Part shown: piece by piece, positions 35,575-44,981 of the stretch | Layout of the letters: each line of letters starts with the position of its first letter | Position numbering within the stretch: position 1 is the first letter of the stretch | Notes under the pieces: model-generated | The model's input: the letters and a program-made list of their open reading frames with translations, nothing else | Databases searched by the model: none | Told to the model about the DNA's origin: nothing | From: Oscillospiraceae bacterium | GTDB taxonomy: Bacteria; Bacillota; Clostridia; Oscillospirales; Ruminococcaceae | DNA length: 64,000 nucleotides | Direction: 5' to 3' | NCBI GenBank assembly: GCA_021201135.1 | Contig: JAJQGT010000006.1 | Location: 1-64,000 of the forward strand | Made by a program: the position numbers and the translations under genes

Positions 35575-36871
35575 ATTCTTCAAGAGCGGCAACTTCTACC
35601 TGATGCTCTTTTCCGTAGTTCTGGCATTCGTTATTTGGATTATTATGTCGCTTACCGTCTTTCCCGAGACAACTGTCACTCTCAAGGATGTCCCGATAGA
35701 TTTCTCTTTGGACGGTTCTTATGCGGACGTTGCCGGAATTTCGGTCATGAAAACGTCGGTTGATACCGTCAACGTCGTAATTTCCGGTGAGAGATATCTT
35801 ATCGGCGATTACACAGCGGACGATATTCATGTCGGAATAAACGTGGATGCAGTAAGAACCACCGGTTCTTATGATATTTCGCTCGTCGTAACAAGTTCGA
35901 ACGGTGATACCATTGAGGTTGAACAAATTGAGCCGGCGACCGTCAAGGTAGACTTCGACTATATGGTAACAAAGACCTTCTCGGTTGAGGATGGGACTCT
36001 CGTTGCGGATGTTTCGAACCTTTCCACTTCGGACGGCTATATTATTGACGAAGAAGAGATTACTATTTCTCCGTCAACCATTGAGCTCTACGGTCCGCAG
36101 GACTATATCAACCAGATAACGTCCGTCTCTGTTAAGATTGACAACGCCGCAATTATTCAGTCTTCAATGACATCAAACCTCAATTCCGTGGTCTTCTACA
36201 GCGGAAACGAGGTATTTGAGAATGAAGATATAACCGCTGATAATGAGAGCTTCGAGGTCACGGTTCCGGTATACCTTATAAAGACACTTCCTCTGTATGT
36301 TACGTTGACGTCATCCGTGGATTCGTTTGACACTTCGTCCGTAGCTTACAGTATAAGTCCCTCAAGCATCTCGGTTCGTTCTCAGAATGCAAGCCTCAGC
36401 AGTATGGATTCCATACTTATCGGCTACATTCCCATCAACGAGATAACCGTCGGAAGCGTGGTTACGAAAACGATTGAAAATAAGAGCTACTATGAGAATA
36501 TTTCCGGAATAGATACCGCGACGGTAACCTTCGACCTCGAGGGCTATGCCGAGAAGGTTGTGACGATAAGCAACTCTCAGATTTATTTCCTGAACAGCAC
36601 GGACGATAAAGTGGTAACCGTCGAGCAGGCTCAGATTCAGAACGTAATTCTGGTCGGACCCGAGGATGTTCTTGAGCAGATAAGCTCATCCGATGTTGTC
36701 GCCGAGATAGACATGCTCGACTATGCCAACACTAATTCGAGCTATACTATCATGGATCTTACAATCTATGTTCCGGGATACGATAACGTCTGGAGCTACG
36801 GAACCTATCGAGTATATGTAAGTATCGAAACGGTTGAGACGACGGAAGAGGAAACGGAATCCGAAGAGTAA
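35534..36871 (+). CDS. cdaR: CdaR-like YbbR-domain protein
   Basis: 445 residues: one N-terminal membrane helix (FYLMLFSVVLAFVIWIIMSL) then about four YbbR-type repeats of roughly 80-90 residues outside the cell (PIDFSLDGSYADVAG..., TVKVDFDYMVTKTF, PSTIELYGPQDYI, and EGYAEKVVTISNSQIYFL then VILVGPEDVLEQI). CdaR binds and modulates CdaA at the membrane. Acidic tail. ATG at 35534 follows AAGGAGA. Ends at a terminator. Confidence 0.92.
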   Translation: MAEKKTTEKTQKNRFFKSGNFYLMLFSVVLAFVIWIIMSLTVFPETTVTLKDVPIDFSLDGSYADVAGISVMKTSVDTVNVVISGERYLIGDYTADDIHVGINVDAVRTTGSYDISLVVTSSNGDTIEVEQIEPATVKVDFDYMVTKTFSVEDGTLVADVSNLSTSDGYIIDEEEITISPSTIELYGPQDYINQITSVSVKIDNAAIIQSSMTSNLNSVVFYSGNEVFENEDITADNESFEVTVPVYLIKTLPLYVTLTSSVDSFDTSSVAYSISPSSISVRSQNASLSSMDSILIGYIPINEITVGSVVTKTIENKSYYENISGIDTATVTFDLEGYAEKVVTISNSQIYFLNSTDDKVVTVEQAQIQNVILVGPEDVLEQISSSDVVAEIDMLDYANTNSSYTIMDLTIYVPGYDNVWSYGTYRVYVSIETVETTEEETESEE

Positions 36872-36884
36872 TTCAAAAAAGATT

Positions 36885-36918
36885 ATCGGGGCGAAAGCTG
36901 ATTTTGCCCCGATTTTTT
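36885..36918 (+). terminator. Terminator after cdaR
   Basis: ATCGGGGC (36885-36892) pairs with GCCCCGAT (36906-36913), then TTTTT. Confidence 0.87.
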
Positions 36919-36946
36919 GAGCATAAAATTAGGGAAGGTGAACGCT

Positions 36947-38533
36947 ATGCCGATTATAGTTATGAATATAAAGACACCCATTGACGTAGGCGAAGCGGAA
37001 ATAATTGCGTCTTCACTGAAGGAAATCGGCGTAGGTAAGCGCCATGTACTCTCGGCATCGATATACAAAACGTCGCTCGATGCAAGAAAGCGTGAAAGAA
37101 CCCGCGACGGAATCCGCCTTGTCAGTTCTGTGCTTCTGACTCTTGATTCCGAAAAGCTCGAGCGTGAGCTGTCAAAGAGACAGAACGTAAAGTATTTTGA
37201 AGAGCTCGAACTGTCTCCGACGATTTCGAACAGAAAAAGCGACGGTCGTGTAGTGATTGCCGGCTTCGGACCCGCCGGAATGTTTGCCGGGCTGATTCTT
37301 TCGGAATACGGCTATAAGCCGATAGTTCTCGAGCGAGGCGGTTCGGTCGATGAGCGAGTTGAGAAAATCACCGAATACTGGTCGGGCGGAGAGCTTGACG
37401 AGAGCACCAATGTCCAGTTCGGCGAAGGCGGAGCCGGAACCTTTTCAGACGGCAAGCTCACAACCCGAATCAACGACCCGCTTTGCCGATATGTCCTGCA
37501 AAAATTCGTCGATTTCGGTGCACCTGAAAGTATACTCAGAATCGCCAAGCCTCACCTCGGAACCGATAATCTTCGGGACATAGTAAAGAATATACGCAGG
37601 AGAATAATCGAAAACGGCGGCGAAGTCCGGCTTCACAGCGAGCTTACAGGAATTGAATTTGACGGTGAGCGGATAGCCAAGGTTTTGACGCCATCGGGTG
37701 ATATAGAAACAAGTGCATTGATTCTGGCAATAGGTCATTCCGCAAGAGATACTTTTGAGATGCTTTTGCAGAACGGCATCAAGCTCGAACCGAAGCCTTT
37801 TTCCGTTGGCGCAAGAATCGAACATACGCAGAAAAGCGTAGATAAAAGCCTTTATGGCGACTATGCCGGAAGCCCTCTTCTTCCAAAGGGCGAATATCAG
37901 CTCTCTCACAGAAGACCTGACGGCAGAGCTTGTTATACCTTCTGTATGTGCCCGGGCGGTATGGTCGTTGCCTCAGCGAGTGAAAAGGGGACCATAGTCA
38001 CCAACGGCATGAGCATGTACAGCCGTGATGGGGAAAATGCTAACGCCGCCGTTGTGGTCTCTGTAACTCCTGACGATTTTGGGCATGGTGCGCTTGATGG
38101 TCTGAAATTTGCTTCCGATATTGAGAAGAAAGCGTATCTTCTGAGCGGCGACAGCCGTGCCCCTGCAATGACAGTTGGGGATTTCTTGGGCATTCCCACA
38201 AGTCGTTCCGTAGTGCCGAGCTATAAGCCGGGCGTAGCGGACAGAGATTTAAACAAGCTTTTCCCGACGTTTATAACCGAGATGATGAAAGAAGGGCTTT
38301 CTAAGTTCGCTACCGAAATGGACTGCTTCGGCGATGTGGGAGCCATCCTCGCTGCTCCCGAGACGAGGACATCATCGCCGATCCGTATCCCGAGAGGTGG
38401 GAATATGCGCGCCTTGGGAACAGAAAACCTGATTCCCTGCGGCGAGGGGCCCGGTTACGCCGGAGGAATCATGTCCGCCGCAGTGGATGGAATCAAGGCG
38501 GCGCTCGAAGTGATGAAGAGCTTTGCACCGTAA
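36947..38533 (+). CDS. FAD-dependent NAD(P)-type oxidoreductase
   Basis: 528 residues of the FAD-dependent dehydrogenase group related to COG2509. About 90 residues of N-terminal ferredoxin-like fold precede the dinucleotide motif IAGFGPAGMFAG near residue 108. Further FAD-binding blocks include GGSVDERV, NVQFGEGGAGTFSDGKL and, near the end, NLIPCGEGPGYAGGIMSAAVDG. Its physiological substrate is unknown. ATG at 36947 follows GGGAAGGTG; a TTG upstream lies in the terminator of cdaR. I saw no separate promoter with confidence. Confidence 0.88.
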   Translation: MPIIVMNIKTPIDVGEAEIIASSLKEIGVGKRHVLSASIYKTSLDARKRERTRDGIRLVSSVLLTLDSEKLERELSKRQNVKYFEELELSPTISNRKSDGRVVIAGFGPAGMFAGLILSEYGYKPIVLERGGSVDERVEKITEYWSGGELDESTNVQFGEGGAGTFSDGKLTTRINDPLCRYVLQKFVDFGAPESILRIAKPHLGTDNLRDIVKNIRRRIIENGGEVRLHSELTGIEFDGERIAKVLTPSGDIETSALILAIGHSARDTFEMLLQNGIKLEPKPFSVGARIEHTQKSVDKSLYGDYAGSPLLPKGEYQLSHRRPDGRACYTFCMCPGGMVVASASEKGTIVTNGMSMYSRDGENANAAVVVSVTPDDFGHGALDGLKFASDIEKKAYLLSGDSRAPAMTVGDFLGIPTSRSVVPSYKPGVADRDLNKLFPTFITEMMKEGLSKFATEMDCFGDVGAILAAPETRTSSPIRIPRGGNMRALGTENLIPCGEGPGYAGGIMSAAVDGIKAALEVMKSFAP

Positions 38534-38536
38534 TAC

Positions 38537-38576
38537 AAAACCGCTTTCCTACAGGGCAGGGAAGCGGTTTTATTGT
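38537..38576 (+). terminator. Bidirectional terminator between the FAD oxidoreductase and the P-type ATPase
   Basis: AAAACCGCTT (38537-38546) and AAGCGGTTTT (38562-38571) form the stem; T and A runs on both ends serve both converging genes. Confidence 0.85.
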
Positions 38577-41069
38577 TTATTCGCGGTTTGTAATTAACCT
38601 AAGTAGTCCCGAGGCAATCGGCACAGCTGCCGCAAATATGAGCGACCAAGCCATTTCCGGCAGTATCAAAGGTGTCGTCTCCATCGCAACTGACAAAAAC
38701 GGTACATATATGCACAGAGCCGTAACACCGGCGGAGGCAAGCACGGATAAAATCAGAGCCGGATTCTCAAACGGATTCATCCGGAATACAGATTTTTTCT
38801 CGCTTCTGCACTCAAAAACATGTATAAGCTGGCTTGCAATCAGTGTCACCAGAGCACAGGTTCTTGCGGTTTCCAGTGTACATCCAGAATAAAGCGAATA
38901 CGCAAAGCATCCGAGAGTGCAAAGCCCGATGAGAATGCCCCTGACTGAAATCTTTCCTAAGAGTCCTCCGCTGAAAAAGCTTCCCGAAAATTCGGGCGGC
39001 TTCATCCGAAGGATTTCTTTTTCGCTCTTCTCAAGGCTCAGTGCCATCGCCGGAAGCCCGTCGGTCACGAGATTTACAAGAAGTATCTGCGTCGGAAGCA
39101 GAACCACCGGTAGCCTCAGAACTATTGACAGAAACATAACCATAACCTCACCGATGTTGCAGGAAATCAGATATCTCACAAACTTTCGGATGTTCATATA
39201 GACAGTTCTGCCTTGTCTGACTGCTTCGCAGATGGTCGAGAGGTTGTCGTCAAGGAGAATCATGTCAGCTGCCTGTTTGCAAGCCTCCGAGCCGTTCTGC
39301 CCGATTGCGATTCCGATGTCGGCTTCCTTGACGGCGGGAGCATCGTTCACTCCGTCGCCCGTCATAGCAACGATGTTGCCTTTTCTTTTGAGCGATTGCA
39401 CGATTCGAAGTTTATCACTCGGGTCGACTCTTGCAAATACGGCGGCTTTAGAGATTATCCTGTCGAGCTCCTTGTCTGTCATTCCGTCAAGCTCGTCTTT
39501 TGATATAACCAAATCCCCACGCCTGAGTATTCCGACCTCTTTCGCAACCGCTTCGGCAGTCAGCTTGTGATCGCCTGTAATCATAACCGTTCGGATTCCG
39601 GCTTTTCTGAGTTCGCTTACAGACGCTTTAGCCTCCGTTCTCGGAGCGTCGAGCATACCGGTGAGCCCCAAGAACACCTCATAGCCGGTTTTCTTATCTG
39701 TAAATGCGAACGCCATGACACGAAGTGCACTTGCGGCGTAATCGTCAACTGTCTGATATAATTCTCTTCTTTTTTCGCTTGTCAGCGACTCAACACCCGA
39801 TCCGGTATAAATCATCCGACAGGATTTGAGTATCACATCCGGTGCACCTTTTGTGTATGTTCTCATGTCGTGATTATCCGAGACAGTGACGCTCATTTTC
39901 TTTGATTCGCTGTCAAAGGGTATCTCGGAAAGCCTTGTGAAACCGTCTTTGTTTACGCCAAGCTTCTTGGCGGCGACAAGAAGAGCTATCTCCGTGGGGT
40001 CACCGATACCGTCATTTTCGCTCAGGACGGCATTGTTGCAGAGAACGGCACACTTGAGGAGCTCACTCAAAGCTTTATCTGGCTTTAAATCACCTGTAAT
40101 TGCATATTCCTTGTCAGCGGTTCTTATTTTCGTGACGCTCATTTTATTTTCGGTGATGGTTCCCGTTTTATCCGTGCATATGACATTTGCGCAACTCAGA
40201 GTTTCGACCGAGTGTAGCCTTCTCACAAGAGCATTTCTCTTCATCATCCGACGGACGGATAGGGCAAGCGCAATAGTAACCGTTGCCGGAAGCCCCTCGG
40301 GAATAGCGGCGATTGCTATTGTGATGCCTGTCATAAGCATGTCGAAAATAGGCTCGCCCCGCCATATTCCCGCTACAACCACAAGCACGCAAACTGCGGC
40401 GCACATAATGCAAAGTGTCTTTCCGAGGGAACTGAGCTTTCTTTGGAGCGGTGTTTCCTGATTTCCCGCTTCGTCTATTAGCGAAGAAACCTGTCCCATT
40501 TTTGTGTTCATGCCTGTACTTTCGCAGACGATAGCGGCGTTGCCTCTTGTAACCGAGCTTCCCATGAAGACTTGGCTTTCTGAATCGTTTTTCCTTACTG
40601 CCTCCGATTCGCCGGTGAGTATTGATTCATTGCACCAGAGCCCGTTTGAGCTGAGTATTTTCGCGTCGCATGGCACTTGGTCTCCGGCTTCTATAAGAAT
40701 AACGTCATTTGGGACTATCAGCGAAGCGTCTATGACTTTTTCTTTTCCATCCCGAATCACTCTCGCAGTCGGAGCAGTCAGCTTCTCGAGAGCCTCCATT
40801 GTTTTCTCTGTCCTGTATTCCTGAATGAATCCAAGTATCGCATTCATCAGAACAATAAGAATTATCGTCACCGCATCGTATATTTCGCCCATGGCGACAG
40901 ATATAACCGTCGCACCCAGAAGCACCATAACCATGATGTCCTTGAATTGCGACAAGAATATTCCGATGGGGTTCTTTTTACTCTTAGACTTAAGGCGGTT
41001 GTAGCCGAATTCTTTCAATCTCTTTTCGGCGTCCTGTTCACTCAGACCGCCAAAATTATTTTCCTGCAT
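38577..41069 (-). CDS. P-type Ca2+-transporting ATPase (P2A type)
   Basis: 830-residue ion pump. LTGES (151-155, actuator loop), PEGLP in helix M4 (257-261), phosphorylated Asp300 in DKTGT, and GDGVNDAPAVKEADIGIA in the hinge are all present. IPEGLPATVTIALAL is the P2A (SERCA/PMR1) calcium-binding signature. N terminus is of the cation-ATPase N type (FGGLSEQDAEKRLKEFGYN). It removes Ca2+ (or Mn2+) from the cytoplasm. It lies 69 bases downstream of the flavoprotein gene, with a strong hairpin over its ribosome binding site. Confidence 0.94.
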   Translation of the reverse strand: MQENNFGGLSEQDAEKRLKEFGYNRLKSKSKKNPIGIFLSQFKDIMVMVLLGATVISVAMGEIYDAVTIILIVLMNAILGFIQEYRTEKTMEALEKLTAPTARVIRDGKEKVIDASLIVPNDVILIEAGDQVPCDAKILSSNGLWCNESILTGESEAVRKNDSESQVFMGSSVTRGNAAIVCESTGMNTKMGQVSSLIDEAGNQETPLQRKLSSLGKTLCIMCAAVCVLVVVAGIWRGEPIFDMLMTGITIAIAAIPEGLPATVTIALALSVRRMMKRNALVRRLHSVETLSCANVICTDKTGTITENKMSVTKIRTADKEYAITGDLKPDKALSELLKCAVLCNNAVLSENDGIGDPTEIALLVAAKKLGVNKDGFTRLSEIPFDSESKKMSVTVSDNHDMRTYTKGAPDVILKSCRMIYTGSGVESLTSEKRRELYQTVDDYAASALRVMAFAFTDKKTGYEVFLGLTGMLDAPRTEAKASVSELRKAGIRTVMITGDHKLTAEAVAKEVGILRRGDLVISKDELDGMTDKELDRIISKAAVFARVDPSDKLRIVQSLKRKGNIVAMTGDGVNDAPAVKEADIGIAIGQNGSEACKQAADMILLDDNLSTICEAVRQGRTVYMNIRKFVRYLISCNIGEVMVMFLSIVLRLPVVLLPTQILLVNLVTDGLPAMALSLEKSEKEILRMKPPEFSGSFFSGGLLGKISVRGILIGLCTLGCFAYSLYSGCTLETARTCALVTLIASQLIHVFECRSEKKSVFRMNPFENPALILSVLASAGVTALCIYVPFLSVAMETTPLILPEMAWSLIFAAAVPIASGLLRLITNRE

Positions 41070-41075
41070 GATAAA

Positions 41076-41120
41076 ACTCCCTTCCGAAACTCGTCCTAAG
41101 ATGAGTTTATGAAAGGGAGT
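41076..41120 (-). promoter_or_regulatory. Nested hairpin that would mask the ribosome site of the P-type ATPase
   Basis: On the minus strand ACTCCCTT (41113-41120) can pair with AAGGGAGT (41076-41083), enclosing an inner hairpin AAACTCATC/GACGAGTTT (41087-41108) with a 4-base loop. The GGGAG ribosome site of the ATPase gene (start 41069) falls inside the outer stem. It may control translation, or act as a weak terminator followed by TTTAT. No match to a known riboswitch was recognised. Confidence 0.5.
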
Positions 41121-41138
41121 CTTGTTTTAGAATGAGTT

Positions 41139-41642
41139 TCAGTCCGCCTTGTAAGCCTTGACTATCTCGCCGATGTACATTGTGTGAAGGTCATTCTCGG
41201 GATAGTTCCGCTCAAACACTGTCTTATCGACAAACGAATCCTCTGTTAGCTTCTGTGCATAGAGCTTTCTGCAAACGAGGACAAGGTTTGCCTCCTCAAA
41301 AGTGACCGTTCCGTCTGTAAACAGGGGAGTGAGACCCGCTTCCTTCGGCTTGTCGTGGTCTCTTCCCGAAACTCTTCCGCAGAGCCCGAGAGCCTTCTTG
41401 TAGCCGTCGGGGAAGAAGGTGAGGGTGAAGCAGTCGCTGCCGTCGACAAACTGCTTTGTGTATCTCTGAGGTCTTATATAGCAGGTCGCAACCTCTTTGC
41501 CCCAGAGAATACCGACTCCGCCCCATGAGGCTGTCATAGCGTTGAAGCTGTCTTCAGTTCCCGCCGAGATGAGGCACCAGTCGTTGCCGATTCTCTCAAA
41601 CGGGTTGAAAGTGAGCTCGCCTATATTGAATTCTTTAAGCAT
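41139..41642 (-). CDS. Flavin reductase-like FMN-binding protein
   Basis: 167 residues with the flavin reductase split-barrel pattern: GNDWCLISAGTEDSFNAMTASWGGVG, then IRPQRYTKQFVDGSDCFTLTFF, YTK-type FMN contacts, and GRVSGRDHDKPKEAGL. It probably binds FMN and uses NAD(P)H; substrate unknown. AAAGGA precedes the ATG by nine bases. It is 46 bases downstream of the PRPP synthetase gene and upstream of the Ca2+ ATPase, so it may share their transcript. Confidence 0.82.
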   Translation of the reverse strand: MLKEFNIGELTFNPFERIGNDWCLISAGTEDSFNAMTASWGGVGILWGKEVATCYIRPQRYTKQFVDGSDCFTLTFFPDGYKKALGLCGRVSGRDHDKPKEAGLTPLFTDGTVTFEEANLVLVCRKLYAQKLTEDSFVDKTVFERNYPENDLHTMYIGEIVKAYKAD

Positions 41643-41688
41643 TGGGGGTCATCCTTTCTCAAATATATCCAAGATACTTTATGCCGGA

Positions 41689-42840
41689 TTATTTTGCTCT
41701 ATGCTCCTTGATAAGTGTCTGAATCTTCTCATGCGGGTCGATAATCGAGCTTACCGACATGTCGTGGTTAAGAGCTGTAATGAAGTAGGAAACATACTTC
41801 GAGCAGTCGACGACATGATACCATTCTCTCTCAAGCAGTTCCTTGGGAGCATATGTCAGGTTCGTTCCGAATACGCCGTCGATAATACCGTCCTCATAAG
41901 CCTTGTCCATTTCGTCGTAGCCCTTTGTGAAGATGCAGTAAGTGGCATAGGTGAAGATTCTCTTTGCATGTCTCTTCTTGAGATCATAGGCGACTTCAAT
42001 CATCGAATTTCCGGAGGAGATAATGTCGTCCGCAATGAAGATATCCATTCCGGTAACATCGTTTCCGAGATATTCGTGAGCCTCAATCTTGTTGACGCCG
42101 TCGATAACCTGACTTACGTCTCTTCTCTTATAGAACATTCCGAGTGTTACCTGAAGCTCTGACGAATAGTGCATATTCCGATTCATTCCGCCTTCGTCGG
42201 GTGATACAATCATGAAATGCTCTTTATCTATAATCAGGTCGGGGAACGCCTTGAAGAGGGCTTTTAAAGCCTGATAAGAAGGTACTATGTTATCGAATCC
42301 CATAAGCGGGACAGCGTTCATAACTCTCGGGTCGTGAGCATCGAATGTGAGAACATTCTCAACTCCGATGTTCTGGAGCTCCTGAAGCATGACTGCAGCA
42401 TCAAGAGATTCTCTGCCGTTACGTCTGTGCTGTCTGCCACCGTAGAGAAGGGGCATGATTACATTGACTCTGTGCGCCTTTCCTCCTGCGGCTTGAATCA
42501 ATCTTTTTAAATCCTGAAAATGGTCGTCGGGAGATTTGCGATTTTCATAGCCGAAGTACGGGTATGTACAGGAGTAGTTTCCTACATCGCATACGAAGAA
42601 AAGGTCATAGCCTCTGACTGTCTCGTAGATGAAACCTTTGGCATCTCCCGATTGGAATCTCGGGCAACTAGCGGGGATGAGGAAGGTATCAACATCCCTT
42701 CCTGCTTGTCTTGCCCACGTCACGAGATAGTCGTTAATCTTCTCACCGAGCTCTTTGGCGTTGTCCATCGCTATGATGCCGAGTGGAGCTACACTCAGCT
42801 CGGGGTTGAAGATTTGCGAGGTCTTTTTTAACATTGTCAT
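41689..42840 (-). CDS. prs: Ribose-phosphate pyrophosphokinase-like protein
   Basis: 383 residues, longer than the standard 310-320 of Prs. It has the phosphoribosyltransferase-type PRPP loop IFIADDIISSGNSM, the ATP/metal segment LTFDAHDPRVMNA in place of the usual LDLHAGQ block, and MIVSPDEGGMNRN. It should make PRPP from ribose 5-phosphate and ATP. The divergent motifs make the substrate range less certain than for a classical Prs. GGAGG lies nine bases before the ATG. It lies 78 bases downstream of potD. Confidence 0.85.
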   Translation of the reverse strand: MTMLKKTSQIFNPELSVAPLGIIAMDNAKELGEKINDYLVTWARQAGRDVDTFLIPASCPRFQSGDAKGFIYETVRGYDLFFVCDVGNYSCTYPYFGYENRKSPDDHFQDLKRLIQAAGGKAHRVNVIMPLLYGGRQHRRNGRESLDAAVMLQELQNIGVENVLTFDAHDPRVMNAVPLMGFDNIVPSYQALKALFKAFPDLIIDKEHFMIVSPDEGGMNRNMHYSSELQVTLGMFYKRRDVSQVIDGVNKIEAHEYLGNDVTGMDIFIADDIISSGNSMIEVAYDLKKRHAKRIFTYATYCIFTKGYDEMDKAYEDGIIDGVFGTNLTYAPKELLEREWYHVVDCSKYVSYFITALNHDMSVSSIIDPHEKIQTLIKEHRAK

Positions 42841-42918
42841 TGAATCATGCCTCCATATTGTATTTTGAATAATAGTGTGCCGAATATGCTATATTCTAAA
42901 TCTATAAAAGATAGATTC

Positions 42919-44154
42919 CTACAGGTGATCGGAGTGCTTTTTTCTTGCCCGCCGGACGTTCACGAATACCGTAGCCGCCAGCATGGCAATAAGGAAAATG
43001 GGAACGAGCCAAGGATTGGTTCCGTCAATCTTGAGCTGATTCCAAAGGGTCTGCATAAGTTCGTTTGTCTCGTCAGAGAGATTGACAAAGACTTCCGTAT
43101 GCTCTGTGAGATATTCATCCGATGGATATTGCAGAGGATTATTCTTTACCTCATCGTCAAGAAGCTCATACGCCGCCTGATTCGGGGTTGAATAGCCGGT
43201 ATATTCGCAGTTTGCAAGGGCAACCTCAGCTTCGCAGAGGAAGTTTATATACATCTCCGCCGCTTCTTTGTTCTGAGCGGTGGTCGGGATACAGATGGCG
43301 TCAAAAAACTGGTTTGTCCCTTCAACAGGAATACAGTATGTGAGGTCCTCATTCTCAGCTATCATAGTGACGGCATCGCCGGCATAATAGGGAGCAATTG
43401 CTGCGGAACCGCCTTCCATCTTGTCAAAAATCTCGTCCATTACATACGCCTGAACTATCGACTTCTGTTCTTTCAGAAGAAGTGCCGCTTCCTCGAGCTC
43501 AAACTCGTCCTCGGTATTCTGGGAGTAGCCTAAGTATGTCAATGCAATACCAAAGGCATCACGAGGGTTATTGAACATCAGGATATTTCCCGCGTATTTC
43601 TCATCCCAGAGCGAAGCCCACGAGGTTATCTCCTCATCGACCATAGTCGTATTGTAGATGATAACAACCATTCCCCAAAGATAGGGAACCGAGTACTCGT
43701 TCGTCGGGTCGTATTCGGGATATAAGTACATGTCCATGATGTTAGCAATATTCGGGATATTGTCGAAGTCAAGCTTCTGGATAAGTCCCTCGTCTATCAT
43801 CTTCGAAATCATGTAGTCGCTCGGAATGATGATGTCATACTCTGCACTGCCGGACTGAATCTTCGAGTAAAGCGTTTCGTTGCTTGCAAACGTCGTATAG
43901 TTCACTTCGATTCCAGTGAGAGCTTCGAAAGCTTCGTTTACGTCGAGCATGTCCGATTCGTTAAGGCACATATACTCGCCCCAGTTTGCGACATTGAGTA
44001 TAATGTCCTGTCCCATGAAACGGGTATAGTCGTAGTCGGAAAGAAGCTCCTCGTCAAGCTCGGAATATGCACCGTAGGCGTTCCCTGAAGAGCATCCGCA
44101 AAGGGAAAACACAAGGATGAGAAACGACATAAGGACAGCAATAAGTTTTCTCAT
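42919..44154 (-). CDS. potD: Spermidine/putrescine-binding protein with lipobox and C-terminal membrane helix
   Basis: 411-residue extracellular polyamine-binding protein of an ABC importer. Lipoprotein signal with lipobox LCGC (around Cys21), then the type II binding-protein fold typical of PotD (LNVANWGEYM, IIPSDYMISKMIDEGL, PYLWGMVVIIYN, YYAGDAVTMI). Unusually, the C terminus carries a second membrane segment (WLVPIFLIAMLAATVFVNV) and a basic tail. It starts within the stop of potC and is the last gene of the operon. Confidence 0.9.
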   Translation of the reverse strand: MRKLIAVLMSFLILVFSLCGCSSGNAYGAYSELDEELLSDYDYTRFMGQDIILNVANWGEYMCLNESDMLDVNEAFEALTGIEVNYTTFASNETLYSKIQSGSAEYDIIIPSDYMISKMIDEGLIQKLDFDNIPNIANIMDMYLYPEYDPTNEYSVPYLWGMVVIIYNTTMVDEEITSWASLWDEKYAGNILMFNNPRDAFGIALTYLGYSQNTEDEFELEEAALLLKEQKSIVQAYVMDEIFDKMEGGSAAIAPYYAGDAVTMIAENEDLTYCIPVEGTNQFFDAICIPTTAQNKEAAEMYINFLCEAEVALANCEYTGYSTPNQAAYELLDDEVKNNPLQYPSDEYLTEHTEVFVNLSDETNELMQTLWNQLKIDGTNPWLVPIFLIAMLAATVFVNVRRARKKHSDHL

Positions 44155-44981
44155 ATCATGCTCTCCTTCCTCTGAGCGGCGCGGAATTGCTCCTGCTCAC
44201 GCCTCAGTTTGCGGTTGTCGAGTATGTTTTTGGTTATGAGAATGACACAGATTACGAGGAAGATAATCGCCGACAGAGCGTTAATCTCGGGTGAGACCTT
44301 AAGCCTTGTCATCGACTCAATCGTGATAGAAAGCGTCTGCACGTTCGTGCCCGAAGTAAAGTAGCTTACGACGAAGTCATCAATCGAATAAGTGACACTC
44401 ATCAGGAATCCGGTGAAGATGCCGGGCATAATCTCGGGGATTACTACCTTGAAGAACGCTTGCCTCTGATTGCATCCAAGGTCCTGAGCGGCTTCAACAA
44501 GGCTCGGGTTCATTCCTCTGAGTTTCGGGAGCACGCTGTATATGACATACGGAACGTCAAAAGAAATATGCGCTAAGATAAGCGAAGCAAATCCGAATTG
44601 GAAACCGAACGAGGTTCTGAAAATCTGGAAAAGAAGCATCAGAGACACGCCCATGATTATCTCAGGACTGACAACGGGTATATATGTCAGGTTCATGAAA
44701 ACGGTCTTGGAGCGCTTTTTCATGCTGTTGATTCCGAGAGCGGCGGTAGTGCCCAGGATTGTGGCAAATATTGATGCCGCAAGAGCAACTATAACGGTGT
44801 TTCTCAGTGAAGTCATTATAGTCTCGTTGTGGAAGAGCTTGATGTACCAGTCAAGGGTAAAGCCTGTCCAGTTGGAGCGGGATTTAGACGCATTGAACGA
44901 GAATACAATCAGAACGAGAATAGGGAGATACAGAAACAGATACAGAGCGTACATGTAGAGCTTGGAGGATAGCTTTCTCAT
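44151..44981 (-). CDS. potC: Spermidine/putrescine ABC permease PotC
   Basis: 276-residue binding-protein-dependent permease with six hydrophobic helices. The EAA loop (LVEAAQDLGCNQRQAFFKVVIPEIMPGI) couples to the ATPase PotA. GVSLMLLFQIF and SVTYSIDDFVVSYFTSG are conserved in PotC. It pairs with PotB. Overlaps potB and potD by 4 bases each. Confidence 0.94.
   Translation of the reverse strand: MRKLSSKLYMYALYLFLYLPILVLIVFSFNASKSRSNWTGFTLDWYIKLFHNETIMTSLRNTVIVALAASIFATILGTTAALGINSMKKRSKTVFMNLTYIPVVSPEIIMGVSLMLLFQIFRTSFGFQFGFASLILAHISFDVPYVIYSVLPKLRGMNPSLVEAAQDLGCNQRQAFFKVVIPEIMPGIFTGFLMSVTYSIDDFVVSYFTSGTNVQTLSITIESMTRLKVSPEINALSAIIFLVICVILITKNILDNRKLRREQEQFRAAQRKESMI

Noticed and set aside
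34813-35592. 259-codon minus-strand open frame
   Set aside because: It is antisense to cdaA, whose catalytic motifs are intact.
42897-42915. Small inverted repeat AATCTAT/ATAGATT between potD and prs
   Set aside because: Seven AT-rich base pairs with no T-run; too weak to call a terminator or regulatory element.
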